Below, piece by piece: positions 33,719-44,086 of a stretch of 64,000 bases of DNA. Made by a program: the position numbers and the translations under genes. Source of the DNA: Pseudomonas putida NBRC 14164 (GTDB lineage Bacteria; Pseudomonadota; Gammaproteobacteria; Pseudomonadales; Pseudomonadaceae); NCBI RefSeq assembly GCF_000412675.1, contig NC_021505.1, positions 6,070,501 through 6,134,500 on the forward strand. The letters run 5' to 3'. Position 1 is the first letter of the stretch. Every line of letters starts with the position of its first letter. The notes below the pieces were generated by a model. That model was not told the origin of the DNA. It saw only the letters and a list, made by a program, of their open reading frames with translations, and made no database searches.

Positions 33719-34711
33719 ATGCTGCACAGTCACCTGACCACCCTCAACGCAGTTTCGCTGATCCTCAACGTCTTCCAGGCAGACGGTTGCGAGGCTTCGG
33801 CGCTGCTGGCCGGCAGCGGCATTGGCCCGGCAGACCTGGGGCACGCCGATGCGCGCATCACCACCCAGCAGGAACTGCAGGTGTGCGCCAACGCCGTAGC
33901 CCGGCGCGAGGACATCGGCCTGGAACTGGGCCGCCGCATGCACGTGTCGTGCTACGGCATGCTGGGTTACGCCCTGCTCTCCAGTGCCACTTTGGGTGAC
34001 GCCTTGCGCCTGGCGCTGCAATATCCGGCACTGCTGGGAACAGTCTTCAAGCTGCGGTTGATCGACGATGGCCAGCGGGTCTGGTTCAGCGCCAGCGATT
34101 ACCACGACAGCCCGGCGCTGAGCGCTTTCAACGCAGAATTCTGCATGGTGTCGCTGAAAGTCATTTGCGACGACCTGCTTGGCCGCACGCTACCATTGCT
34201 GGCCGCCCGCTTCGAGCACCCACGGCCCGGCTATCACGCGCGCTATGCCGGTGCATTCCAGTGCCCCGTCGGTTTCGCCGCCGAGGACAATGCCTTTGCC
34301 TTCGAGCGGCGCTGGCTGGATACGCCGCTGCCGCTGGCCGACCCGATTACCCACCAAGCCATGAGCGAGCGCTGCCGGCGCCTGAACCTTGAGTTCACCG
34401 GCCGTCAGGCCTGGCTGGGGCGGATTCGCCAGCTGCTGGCACAGCAACTGGATGCCGCGCCTGGGCTGGAAGGCCTGGCACGGCAGATGAACTGCTCCTC
34501 GCGCACCTTGCGCCGGCATTTGCAGGCGCTGGGCAGCAGTTATCAACAGCTGCTGGACGAGCTCAGGTTCGAGCGCGCCAAGCAGTTGCTGGCCGATGAG
34601 CAGATGCCCATCTACCGTATTGCCGAAACGTTGGGGTTCAGCGAGACGGCCAGTTTCCGCCATGCCTTCCAGCGCTGGAGTGGTGTGGCACCCAGCCACT
34701 TCCGCGGTTGA
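33719..34711 (+). CDS. AraC-family transcriptional regulator (Arabinose_bd-type N-terminus)
   Basis: 330 residues from ATG 33719 (MLHSHLTTLNAVSLILNV). The N-terminal ~190 residues resemble the 'arabinose-binding' domain shared by OruR/ArgR-like Pseudomonas regulators (RREDIGLELGRRMHVSCYGM, GYALLSSATLGDALRLALQY). The C-terminal AraC HTH pair (~235-330) has LEGLARQMNCSSRTLRRHLQ and IYRIAETLGFSETASFRHAF. It lies upstream of the acetylpolyamine amidohydrolase-PotF pair in the same direction, separated by a REP; control of polyamine use is an inference. Confidence 0.85.
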   Translation: MLHSHLTTLNAVSLILNVFQADGCEASALLAGSGIGPADLGHADARITTQQELQVCANAVARREDIGLELGRRMHVSCYGMLGYALLSSATLGDALRLALQYPALLGTVFKLRLIDDGQRVWFSASDYHDSPALSAFNAEFCMVSLKVICDDLLGRTLPLLAARFEHPRPGYHARYAGAFQCPVGFAAEDNAFAFERRWLDTPLPLADPITHQAMSERCRRLNLEFTGRQAWLGRIRQLLAQQLDAAPGLEGLARQMNCSSRTLRRHLQALGSSYQQLLDELRFERAKQLLADEQMPIYRIAETLGFSETASFRHAFQRWSGVAPSHFRG

Positions 34712-34717
34712 CCTGTT

Positions 34718-34816
34718 CCGGCCCTATCGCCGGCAAGCCGGCTCCCACAGGTACTGCGCTGCATTCAAGGCCTGTGCGGTACTAGTGGGAGCTGGCTTGC
34801 CGGCGATAGGGCCGGC
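34718..34816. repeat. REP pair, tatcgccggcaagcc subtype
   Basis: ccggccctatcgccggcaag...gctcccacag and the inverse, at 217-bp gap between the AraC gene and the amidohydrolase gene. Confidence 0.87.
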
Positions 34817-34928
34817 ACAGGCCAATCAACCTTGGCCACATCGATCCCCTTTTGGCCATTTGCGTCGTTCTCCGCTACTGACCCGCCCATGACAATGGAC
34901 CCACGCCAGTACCCACCGGAGAACAACA

Positions 34929-35971
<1,043 letters not shown>

Positions 35972-35972
<1 letters not shown>

Positions 35973-37075
35973 TGGTCCGACTCAAGCGTCTGCTCGCCCC
36001 GTTCATCGCTGCCACCCTGTTCACCGGTGCCCTGCAAGCCCAGGCCGAGCAGCGCACCTTGCGTGTGTATAACTGGTTCGATTACATCACCCCGCAGACC
36101 TTGACCGACTTCCAGAAGGACAGCGGCGTCAAACTGATCTACGACATCTTCGACACCAACGAAGCGCTGGAGGCCAAGCTGCTTACCGGCAACTCCGGCT
36201 ATGACGTGGTGGTGCCGTCCAACGTGTTCCTCGCCAAGCAGATCGAGGCCGGGGTATTCCAGCCGCTGGACCGCAGCAAGCTGCCGAACTGGCAACACCT
36301 GGACCCGGCACTGATGAAGCTGATCGAGGCCAACGACCCGGGCAACAAGTTTGCCGTGCCGTACATGTACGGCACCGTGCTGATCGGCTTCAACCCGGCC
36401 AAGGTCAAGGCGGCGCTCGGCGACAATGCGCCGGTAGACAGCTGGGACCTGATCTTCAAGGAAGAGAACATCGCCAAGCTCAAGCAGTGCGGCGTGGCCC
36501 TGCTCGACTCGCCTTCGGAAATTCTGCCGCTGGCCCTGCAGTACCTGGGCTTGCCACCGAACAGTGACAAACCGGCCGACTACAAGAAGGCTGAGGCACT
36601 GATGCTGAAGATTCGCCCGTACATCACCTACTTCCACTCCTCGAAGTACATGGCAGACATCGCCAATGGCGATATCTGCGTGGCGGTGGGCTACAGCGGC
36701 AGCTTCTCACAGGCCGCCAACCGCGCCCGCGAAGCCAAGAACGACGTGGTAGTGGACATGCGCCTGCCCAAGGAAGGCGCGCCGATCTGGTTCGACATGC
36801 TGGCAATTCCGAAGAATGCGGCCAACCCGGAAGATGCCCATACGTTCATCAACTACCTGCTGCGGCCAGAGGTGATTGCGCCGATCAGCGACTTTGTCGG
36901 GTACCCCAACCCGAACAAGGATGCGACCGACAAGGTGAACCCGGCGATTCGCAACAACCCCAACCTGTACCCGACGGCGGAGGCGATGGCCAAGCTGTAT
37001 ACCCTCAAGCCCCTTGCGCGGGATGCCGAGCGGGCCAGGACCCGGGCCTGGACGCGGATCAAGTCCGGCACCTGA
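35972..37075 (+). CDS. PotF/SpuD-type polyamine-binding periplasmic protein
   Basis: 367 residues with a signal peptide (about 1-26, ending ALQAQA). The mature N-terminus RTLRVYNWFDYITPQTLTDF and later VVVPSNVFLAKQIEAGVFQP and AYSG-type SGSFSQAAN match putrescine/spermidine-binding proteins of ABC importers. No permease or ATPase genes are adjacent, so it must share a transporter elsewhere or act as an orphan. Its ATG overlaps the amidohydrolase stop, so both should be made together. Confidence 0.88.
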
Positions 37076-37083
37076 GTCGCCTG

Positions 37084-37173
37084 CTTCGCGGGCATGCCCG
37101 CTCCCACATTGCTCGCATGCCACGCGGACTCTGTGGGAGCGGGCGCGCCCGCGAAGGGCCGCACAGCGGCCCC
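37084..37173. repeat. REP pair, cttcgcgggcatgcccgctc subtype
   Basis: Inverted arms cttcgcgggcatgcccgctc and gagcgggcgcgcccgcgaag, between the convergent potF-like and MocR genes; one arm has changed (cat versus gcg) in the loop. Confidence 0.87.
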
Positions 37174-37175
37174 AT

Positions 37176-38705
37176 TCACCTTCTCCAGGCCTTGCGCAGT
37201 TTCATCAGCGCCTCGGCAATCTCCACCTCCGGAACCGCTGCAAAGCCCAGCACCAGCCCTGCCCGCTTATCCACAGGCACCTCGCTGTCCGCCAACCAGA
37301 AATTACTCAGCGGCGTAACCTCCACACCCACCGCTTCAGCCTTGGCCACCAGTGCCTGCTCCCGCGCAAAGTTATCCACATCAACCTTCACGTGCAGCCC
37401 GGCCGCCACTGCCGGCATGGCGCCCAAACCTGGAATATCCACAGGCCAGCCTGCCTTGAGCACATTGCGTCGGCTCAACGCTGCCTTGCGCATGCGCCGG
37501 ATATGCCGCTGAAAGTGCCCGCGGGCGATGAACTCAGCCATCACGCATTGGTTGCTGACCTCAGAATGTCGTACCGCAAGCGCCTTGCCCTGGCTGAACG
37601 CCTGCGCCAACTGCGGTGGGAGTACCAGATAGCCCAGGCGCAGCGCCGGGAAGGCAATCTTGCCGAAGGTGCCGACGTACAGTACCCGCCCGTGCCGGTC
37701 GAGTGCCGCCAACGGAGCCAAAGGCGCGCCGCTGTACCGGTACTCGCCGTCGTAGTCGTCCTCGATGATCCAGCCATCGTTGCGGTCAGCCCAGGCCAGC
37801 AGTTCCAGGCGACGCGCCAGGCTCATGGTTACCCCGGTCGGGTATTGGTGAGCAGGCGTCACGTAGGCCAGCCGGCAATCCTCCAACTGACCGAGCCGGC
37901 CGCAGTCCATCCCCTCTTCATCCACCGGTACGCCAAGCACTCGGCCACCCGCCAGTGCGAAAGCATGGCCAGCCGCCCGATACCCCGGGTTTTCCACAGC
38001 CACACCGTCGCCAGGTTGCAACAGCAACTGTGCACAAAGGCTGATGGCCTGCTGTGCACCACTGGTGATCACAATTTGTTCAGCCATGCAACTCAGCCCA
38101 CGCGAGCGACGCAAGTAGGCAGCGATCAGTTCGCGCAGCATCGGCTCGCCCGCAGGGTCGCCATAACCCAGTTGTGCGGGGCTGGGATTACGCCAGAAAC
38201 CCGCCTGCAGCTTGGCCCAGACGTCAAACGGGAACAGGTCGAATGCGGGAATACCGACGCGAAAAGCACGCGGCTGGCCGCTTCTTGGCGGCGGCAAATG
38301 GTTGGTTTTCAGCCGCTGAAAAGCCCCGCTGGAACGTCGGTTGCTGGATAAATCCTCAGTGTCTTTTACTGGAAATGTGGATAAGTCTGTTGATAACCCA
38401 TGGGATAACCCTGTGGATACTTGTGTGGATAGTTTTGGTAGCCGGCTTACATAGGTGCCATCGCCTACCCGGCTTTCGATGTAGCCCTCGGCGTACAACT
38501 GGTCATAGGCCCGCACCACGCTGTTGCGTGACAGCAGCAGCATGGTGGCCAACTCGCGGGTGGCCGGCAGCCGGGTACCGCTGCTCAAACGGCCGTCCAG
38601 CACTCGCGCGCGCAGCGCCTGGTACAGCTGCTGGCTGAGCCCGCGGCGGCGATCCAAGGCGATTCCGGAAGGGTCGAAAGGCAAGACGAGGGGGTTATCG
38701 CGCAT
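37176..38705 (-). CDS. MocR-family (GntR-HTH + aminotransferase-like) regulator
   Basis: 509 residues from ATG 38705. The N-terminal GntR winged helix (~15-85: TRLPATRELATMLLLSRNSV, EGYIESRVGDGTYVSRLP) is joined by a linker to a class-I aminotransferase domain (~140-500) with the PLP Lys in YVGTFGKIAFPALRLGY. PdxR/TauR-type proteins of this family sense PLP and an amine. The linker holds a five-fold tetrapeptide repeat at residues 92-111 (L/V-S-T/H-x), encoded by 12-bp DNA units that look like DnaA boxes. It diverges from the PaiB-GNAT operon over 90 bp and probably regulates it. Confidence 0.9.
   Translation of the reverse strand: MRDNPLVLPFDPSGIALDRRRGLSQQLYQALRARVLDGRLSSGTRLPATRELATMLLLSRNSVVRAYDQLYAEGYIESRVGDGTYVSRLPKLSTQVSTGLSHGLSTDLSTFPVKDTEDLSSNRRSSGAFQRLKTNHLPPPRSGQPRAFRVGIPAFDLFPFDVWAKLQAGFWRNPSPAQLGYGDPAGEPMLRELIAAYLRRSRGLSCMAEQIVITSGAQQAISLCAQLLLQPGDGVAVENPGYRAAGHAFALAGGRVLGVPVDEEGMDCGRLGQLEDCRLAYVTPAHQYPTGVTMSLARRLELLAWADRNDGWIIEDDYDGEYRYSGAPLAPLAALDRHGRVLYVGTFGKIAFPALRLGYLVLPPQLAQAFSQGKALAVRHSEVSNQCVMAEFIARGHFQRHIRRMRKAALSRRNVLKAGWPVDIPGLGAMPAVAAGLHVKVDVDNFAREQALVAKAEAVGVEVTPLSNFWLADSEVPVDKRAGLVLGFAAVPEVEIAEALMKLRKAWRR
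37267..37380. other. Two perfect DnaA boxes inside the MocR gene
   Basis: TTATCCACA at 37267-37275 and 37372-37380, 105 bp apart, same orientation. They read as ...VDK... and ...VDN... in the protein. Together with the array at 38376 they make a box-rich gene. Confidence 0.6.
38376..38432. repeat. 12-bp tandem array of DnaA-box-like units
   Basis: Five units in exact 12-bp phase: TGTGGATAA (38376), TGTTGATAA (38388), ATGGGATAA (38400), TGTGGATAC (38412), TGTGGATAG (38424). The first is a perfect DnaA box on the minus strand, three have one mismatch, one has two or more. They encode the tetrapeptide repeat of the MocR linker. Confidence 0.8.
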
Positions 38706-38795
38706 GGCATTGGACCTATCAAAACAGGCGGTAATGGCTCTTACCCAGAACCAATAGCCTGCATAGGATGGCACCATTGCACAAGGAAACCGAGC

Positions 38796-39425
38796 ATGTA
38801 CAACAGCAAACCCCACCAGGAGCACGACCTCGGCCGCCTGCACCAGCACATGCTCGACACCCGCCTGGCCGTGCTGGTCAGCCAAGGGGAGCAAGGCCTG
38901 TTGGCCACACACCTGCCGGTACTGCTCGACACGGGCGAAGGCGAGTTTGGCACCGTCTATGCGCACCTGGCACGGGCCAACCGCCAATGGCAGGACCTGG
39001 CACAAGGTGGCGAAGCCCTGCTGGTCTTCCCCGGCGCCGATGCCTATGTCAGCCCCGGCTACTACCCAAGCAAAGCCGATAACCCCAAGGTCGTGCCGAC
39101 CTGGAACTACCTGGCCGTACACGCCTATGGCCCGGCGGAGGTGATCCACGACGCAGCAACGTTACTGACTATCGTCAGCCGCCTGACCGAGCGCCACGAA
39201 CAAGGCCGCAACGAACCATGGAGCGTCGCCGATGCCCCGGCTGATTACATCGACGGCATGCTCCGCGCCATCGTCGGTATCCGTCTGCCCATCGCCCGCC
39301 TGCAAGGTGCGCGCAAGCTCAGCCAGAACCGCTCCGAGCAAGACATCTCCGGCGTGCGTGAAGGCCTGAGCGCCAGCCCTGATCAACTGGACAACCAACT
39401 CGCGGCGCACATGCGCCAACTGTGA
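38796..39425 (+). CDS. PaiB-like FMN-binding negative regulator family protein
   Basis: 209 residues. FMN-binding split-barrel type with the PaiB signature: HLPVLLDTGEGEFGTVYAHL, ALLVFPGADAYVSPGYYPSK and VPTWNYLAVHAYG. In Bacillus, PaiB acts with the polyamine acetyltransferase PaiA; here a GNAT acetyltransferase gene starts 11 nt later, so a PaiAB-like pair is plausible. The actual function in Pseudomonas is not established. Confidence 0.87.
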   Translation: MYNSKPHQEHDLGRLHQHMLDTRLAVLVSQGEQGLLATHLPVLLDTGEGEFGTVYAHLARANRQWQDLAQGGEALLVFPGADAYVSPGYYPSKADNPKVVPTWNYLAVHAYGPAEVIHDAATLLTIVSRLTERHEQGRNEPWSVADAPADYIDGMLRAIVGIRLPIARLQGARKLSQNRSEQDISGVREGLSASPDQLDNQLAAHMRQL

Positions 39426-39436
39426 AGGAATAGCCC

Positions 39437-39883
39437 ATGCCCAGCGTTACCCTGCGCCCCGTCAACGCCCAAGACCATGCCGCCTGGCTCGCCCTGTGGC
39501 AGGCCTACCTGCACTTCTATGAAACCGAGTTGGCCGATGAAGTCAGCCTCAGCACCTGGCAGCGCCTGCTCGACCCACGTGAGCCGACCCATTCGGCACT
39601 GGCCTGGGTCGATGGCAAGGCGGTGGGGATGGTCAACTTCATCTACCATCGTTCCAACTGGAGCATCGAAAACTCCTGCTACCTTCAGGACCTGTACGTG
39701 GACAGCTCGCAACGTGGCCTGGGCATTGGTCGCCAGCTGATCGAGCACGTCTACACCACAGCCAAGGCCGACAACTGCATCAAGGTGCACTGGCTGACCC
39801 ACGAAACCAATGCCACCGCCATCAGCCTGTATCAGCAGGTTGCCGAGCGCTCGGGCTTCATTCAATTCCGCAAAGGCTTGTAG
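39437..39883 (+). CDS. GNAT-family N-acetyltransferase
   Basis: 148 residues. The acetyl-CoA binding motif is in LYVDSSQRGLGIGRQLIEHV, preceded by SCYLQDLYV, typical of small-molecule GNATs. It lies between the PaiB-like gene (11-nt gap) and a second GNAT (7-nt gap). The acceptor is unknown; an amine or polyamine is a context-based guess. Confidence 0.9.
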   Translation: MPSVTLRPVNAQDHAAWLALWQAYLHFYETELADEVSLSTWQRLLDPREPTHSALAWVDGKAVGMVNFIYHRSNWSIENSCYLQDLYVDSSQRGLGIGRQLIEHVYTTAKADNCIKVHWLTHETNATAISLYQQVAERSGFIQFRKGL

Positions 39884-39890
39884 GCCGAAC

Positions 39891-40562
39891 ATGACAGACG
39901 TATTGAACTGGAAACCCGCTGCAACGCCCGAGGCCGAGCCTATTGACGGCCGCTTCATCCGCCTGGAAAAGCTCGACACGGCGCGCCATGGCGACGACCT
40001 CTGGGAAGTGCTGCAAGGCCCAACCGCCGACCCGGCGCTGTGGGACTACCTGCCCTATGGCCCGTTCGCCGAACGTGCTGCCTTCGACCGTTGGCTGGAG
40101 AGCAACGCCGCGGGGCGCGACCCGCTGTTCTACACCGTCATCGACCGCCCCAGCGGCCAGGCCCAGGGCATTCTCAGCCTGATGTCGATCGTGCCCGACC
40201 ACGGCCGCATCGAAATCGGCCACATAGCCTTCGGCGCCGCCATGCAGCGCACACCCAAGGGCACCGAGGCGGTGTACCTGCTGGGCAAGCTGGGCTTCGA
40301 ACTGGGCAACCGCCGGCTGGAGTGGAAGTGCAACAACGCCAACGCGCGCTCCAAGCGCGCGGCGCAACGGTTCGGCTTCGTCTACGAAGGGGTGTTCCGC
40401 AAGCACCTGGTGGTGAAGGACCACAACCGCGATACGGCGTGGTATTCGATCACCGATGATGAATGGCCAGCAGTGGCTGCGGGGTTCGAACGGTGGTTGA
40501 GCGCGGAAAACCAGCAGCCGGGAGGCCAGGTAGAAACGCTTGAGGCATGCCGTAAAAGCTGA
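39891..40562 (+). CDS. GNAT acetyltransferase, RimJ/RimL-like
   Basis: 223 residues from ATG 39891 (MTDVLNWKPAATPEAEPIDG). The Acetyltransf_3 pattern is seen: GRFIRLEKLDTARHGDDLW, then RIEIGHIAFGAAMQRTPKGT and WKCNNANARSKRAAQRFGF with the VYEGVFRKH ending common to RimJ/RimL relatives. Start choice avoids a longer frame overlapping the upstream gene. It closes the three-gene operon before a REP pair. Confidence 0.88.
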   Translation: MTDVLNWKPAATPEAEPIDGRFIRLEKLDTARHGDDLWEVLQGPTADPALWDYLPYGPFAERAAFDRWLESNAAGRDPLFYTVIDRPSGQAQGILSLMSIVPDHGRIEIGHIAFGAAMQRTPKGTEAVYLLGKLGFELGNRRLEWKCNNANARSKRAAQRFGFVYEGVFRKHLVVKDHNRDTAWYSITDDEWPAVAAGFERWLSAENQQPGGQVETLEACRKS

Positions 40563-40581
40563 CAAATGTGGCTGATCAGCT

Positions 40582-40677
40582 GGCCTCTTCGCGGGTAAAC
40601 CCGCTCCCACAGGTTCACCACTGACCTCAAGGCTTGTGGAAATCCTGTGGGAGCGGGTTTACCCGCGAAGAGGCCGG
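40582..40677. repeat. REP pair, gcctcttcgcgggtaaaccc subtype
   Basis: Perfect long inverted arms (ggcctcttcgcgggtaaacc...ctcccacag and complement). The loop tripeptide differs from other copies in both arms (taaacc / ggttta), showing that paired changes keep the stem. Confidence 0.88.
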
Positions 40678-40689
40678 CAAATCCAGCAC

Positions 40690-40714
40690 AAAAAAAGGGG
40701 AGCATCCGCTCCCC
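40690..40714 (-). terminator. Terminator of the pyruvate carboxylase operon
   Basis: ggggagc-ggat-gctcccc on the minus strand followed by seven T, 32 nt after the oadA/pycB stop. Confidence 0.92.
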
Positions 40715-40746
40715 AGAGGTTAACCGCTTGTAGATGAAGGCTTATC

Positions 40747-42552
40747 TCAGCCTTCGATCTCGATCAGGATCTCACCCGGCGTCACGCGATCGCCCTTGGC
40801 CACATGGATGGCCACGACCTTGCCGGCGATGGCCGCCTGCACTTCGGTTTCCATCTTCATGGCCTCGGTGATCAGCACGGCCTGGCCAGCCTTGACCACG
40901 TCACCTTCCTTGACCAGTACATCGACGATGTTGCCTGGCATGTTGGTGCTGACGTGGCCTGGGTCTGTGGCTTGCTTGCGCTTGCTGCCCCCGCCGACGA
41001 ACTCGTTGAGTGGCTCGAACACCACTTCTTCCGGCATGCCGTCGATCGACAGGTAGAAGTGGCGCTTGCCTTCGGCCTTCACGCCAACGCCAGTGATGTC
41101 GACACGGTAGGTTTCGCCGTGCACGTCGATGACAAACTCGGTCGGGACGCCTTCACCGCCTGGCGCAGAAACGGCGCCAGCCTCTGGAATTGGCAACAAC
41201 GCTTCCGGGGTAAGGGTGCCGGCTTCGCGCTCTTCGAGGAACTTGCGGCCAATGTCCGGGAACATGGCGAACGTCAGCACGTCTTCTTCGCAACGGGCCA
41301 AGGCACCGATGTCGGCACGCAGCTTGGTCATCTCCGGCTTCAGCAGGTCGGCCGGGCGCACGTCGATCACTTCTTCGCTGCCGATGGCCTGGCGGCGCAG
41401 CTGCTCGTTGACCACACCCGGGGCCTTGCCGTAACCGCCTTGCAGGTACAGCTTCACTTCGTTGGTGATGGTCTTGTAGCGCTCGCCGGCCAGCACGTTG
41501 AAGAACGCCTGGGTACCGACGATCTGCGAGGTCGGCGTCACCAGCGGCGGGAAGCCGAGGTCTTCACGCACACGCGGGATCTCTGCCAGCACTTCGTTCA
41601 TGCGGTTGAGCGCGCCCTGCTCTTTCAGCTGGTTGGCCAGGTTGGAAATCATGCCGCCCGGCACCTGGTTGACCTGCACGCGGGTGTCCACGGCCGTGAA
41701 CTCGCTTTCGAACTGGTGGTACTTCTTGCGCACGGCGTAGAAGTACAAGCCGATTTCCTGCAGCAGCTCCAGGTCCAGGCCGGTGTCGAACTCGCTGCCC
41801 TTGAGCGCAGCAACCATCGACTCGGTACCCGGGTGGCTGGTGCCCCAAGCGAAGCTGGAGATTGCGGTGTCGATGTGGTCGGCGCCGTTTTCCACCGCTT
41901 TCAGCTGGCACATGGCGGCCAGGCCGGCAGTGTCGTGGGAGTGGATGAACACCGGCAGCGACTGCTCGGCCTTCAGCGCCTTGACCAGTTCACCAGCGGC
42001 GAATGGGGTCAGCAGGCCGGCCATGTCCTTGATTGCCACCGAGTCGCAACCCATGGCTTCCATCTGCTTGGCCTGGGCAACAAAGGCATCGATGGTGTGC
42101 ACAGGGCTGACCGTGTAGGCGATGGTGCCCTGGGCGTGCTTGCCGGCGGCCTTGACCGCTTCGATGGCCACGCGCAGGTTACGCACGTCGTTCATGGCGT
42201 CGAAGATGCGGAACACATCGATGCCGTTTACCGCAGCCTTGGCGACAAAGGCCTTGACCACGTCGTCGCTGTAGTGGCGGTAGCCCAGCAGGTTCTGACC
42301 GCGCAGCAGCATTTGCAGGCGGGTGTTGGGCAAGGCTGCACGCAGCTTGCGCAGGCGCTCCCATGGGTCTTCCTTGAGGAAGCGCACGCAGGCGTCGAAG
42401 GTGGCGCCGCCCCAGACTTCCAGCGACCAGTAGCCGACTTTGTCGAGCTTGTCGCAGATCGGCAGCATGTCTTCGGTACGCATGCGGGTGGCCAGCAGGG
42501 ACTGGTGGGCGTCGCGCAGGATCGTGTCGGTTACGTGAATTTTCTTGGACAT
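40747..42552 (-). CDS. oadA: Pyruvate carboxylase subunit B / oxaloacetate decarboxylase alpha-type
   Basis: 601 residues from ATG 42552 (MSKKIHVTDTILRDAHQSLL). The N-terminal carboxyltransferase TIM barrel has TILRDAHQSLLATRMR and a late biotinyl domain holds the biotin Lys in EAMKMETEV (~565-570). With the biotin carboxylase subunit upstream it makes a two-subunit pyruvate carboxylase that refills oxaloacetate; no beta/gamma sodium-pump subunits are present, so a decarboxylase role is unlikely. The gap to the upstream gene is 11 nt. Called pycB in P. aeruginosa. Confidence 0.94.
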   Translation of the reverse strand: MSKKIHVTDTILRDAHQSLLATRMRTEDMLPICDKLDKVGYWSLEVWGGATFDACVRFLKEDPWERLRKLRAALPNTRLQMLLRGQNLLGYRHYSDDVVKAFVAKAAVNGIDVFRIFDAMNDVRNLRVAIEAVKAAGKHAQGTIAYTVSPVHTIDAFVAQAKQMEAMGCDSVAIKDMAGLLTPFAAGELVKALKAEQSLPVFIHSHDTAGLAAMCQLKAVENGADHIDTAISSFAWGTSHPGTESMVAALKGSEFDTGLDLELLQEIGLYFYAVRKKYHQFESEFTAVDTRVQVNQVPGGMISNLANQLKEQGALNRMNEVLAEIPRVREDLGFPPLVTPTSQIVGTQAFFNVLAGERYKTITNEVKLYLQGGYGKAPGVVNEQLRRQAIGSEEVIDVRPADLLKPEMTKLRADIGALARCEEDVLTFAMFPDIGRKFLEEREAGTLTPEALLPIPEAGAVSAPGGEGVPTEFVIDVHGETYRVDITGVGVKAEGKRHFYLSIDGMPEEVVFEPLNEFVGGGSKRKQATDPGHVSTNMPGNIVDVLVKEGDVVKAGQAVLITEAMKMETEVQAAIAGKVVAIHVAKGDRVTPGEILIEIEG

Positions 42553-42563
42553 TATAGGTTTCC

Positions 42564-43979
42564 TCACAGGCCTGCGTGGGCGGCGATGGCGGCGGCGATG
42601 GCCAGGGCCAGCTCTTCGGGTTTGCGCTTGATCGAGTAGTTGGTCAGCTCAGGGTGGCTTTCGACGAAGCTGGTATTGAACTGCCCGCTACGGAATTCCG
42701 GGTTGCGCAGGATTTCCTGGTAGTACGCGGCGGTGGTCTTCACCCCTTGCACGCGCATGTCATCCAGGGCTCGCAGGCCGCGGTCCATGGCCTCTTCCCA
42801 GGTCAACGCCCACACCACCAGTTTCAGGCACATGGAGTCGTAGAACGGCGGAATGGTGTAGCCGGTATAGATCGCTGTATCGGTACGAACACCCGGGCCG
42901 CCGGGGGCGTAGTAACGGGTGATCTTGCCGAAGCTGGGCAGGAAGTTGTTCTTCGGGTCTTCCGCGTTGATGCGGAACTGCAACGCGTAGCCGCGGTGCT
43001 GGATGTCTTCCTGCTTCACCGACAGCGGCAGGCCCGAGGCGATGCGAATCTGCTCACGGACAATGTCGATACCGGTGATTTCCTCGGTGATGGTGTGCTC
43101 CACCTGCACCCGGGTGTTCATTTCCATGAAGTACACCTCGCCATCGGCGAGCAGGAACTCCACGGTGCCGGCGTTCTCGTAGTTCACCGCCTTGGCCGCA
43201 CGTACCGCCAGGTCGCCGATGTAGGCGCGCTGCTCGGGCGTGAGCTGGGGGCTTGGAGCAATTTCGATGAGCTTCTGGTTACGGCGCTGGATCGAGCAAT
43301 CGCGCTCGAACAGGTGCACCACGTTGCCGAAGCTGTCACCGAGGATCTGTGCCTCGATATGCTTGGGGTTGACGATGCACTTTTCCAGGAACACTTCGGC
43401 CGAACCAAAGGCCTTGGTGGCCTCGGAAATCACCCGTGGGAAGTTCTGTTCCAGCTCTTCGCGGCTGTTGCAACGGCGAATACCGCGGCCGCCGCCACCG
43501 GAGGTGGCCTTGAGCATCACCGGGTAACCGATGCGCTCACCTTCGCTCAGGGCTTCATGAATATCGGCAACGTTGCCTTCGGTGCCCGGGGTTACCGGCA
43601 CACCGGCGGCAATCATGGTGCGGCGCGCTTCGGTCTTGTCGCCCATGCCGCGAATGACGTTTGCGGCGGGGCCGATAAACTTGATCCCGCGCTCGGCGCA
43701 GATCTCTGCCAGTTCAGCGTTTTCCGACAGGAAGCCGTAGCCCGGGTGCAGGGCATCACAGCCGGTTTCCACAGCCAGGTTCACCAGCTTGCGCGGGTTC
43801 AGGTAACCGGCCAGCGGCTCGGCACCAATGCTGTGGGCTTCGTCGGCGCGCTTGACGTGCAATGCGTGCCGATCGGCGTCGGAATAGATCGCTACCGAGC
43901 GTATGCCCATCTCGGCGCAGGCACGCACGATCCGAACTGCGATTTCACCTCGGTTGGCGATCAGGATTTTTTTTATCAC
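42564..43979 (-). CDS. pycA: Pyruvate carboxylase subunit A (biotin carboxylase)
   Basis: 471 residues. ATP-grasp biotin carboxylase: IANRGEIAVRIVRACAEMGI, the Gly-rich ATP loop GGGGRGIRR, FMEMNTRVQVEHTITEEITG with catalytic residues. AccC of fatty acid synthesis is similar, but the operon with the biotin-carrying carboxyltransferase and the divergent LysR gene marks it as the pyruvate carboxylase subunit. Confidence 0.94.
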   Translation of the reverse strand: MIKKILIANRGEIAVRIVRACAEMGIRSVAIYSDADRHALHVKRADEAHSIGAEPLAGYLNPRKLVNLAVETGCDALHPGYGFLSENAELAEICAERGIKFIGPAANVIRGMGDKTEARRTMIAAGVPVTPGTEGNVADIHEALSEGERIGYPVMLKATSGGGGRGIRRCNSREELEQNFPRVISEATKAFGSAEVFLEKCIVNPKHIEAQILGDSFGNVVHLFERDCSIQRRNQKLIEIAPSPQLTPEQRAYIGDLAVRAAKAVNYENAGTVEFLLADGEVYFMEMNTRVQVEHTITEEITGIDIVREQIRIASGLPLSVKQEDIQHRGYALQFRINAEDPKNNFLPSFGKITRYYAPGGPGVRTDTAIYTGYTIPPFYDSMCLKLVVWALTWEEAMDRGLRALDDMRVQGVKTTAAYYQEILRNPEFRSGQFNTSFVESHPELTNYSIKRKPEELALAIAAAIAAHAGL

Positions 43980-44086
43980 TGGAGTCTTCCCAAAGCCGTA
44001 GGAACAGTCGAGCCGGTTCTACCGGTCGGCGCGTGGCCAGGCGTTGCTGGCCAGTCGCGTATTCACCCTAGCGCTGTGGTTCGATA

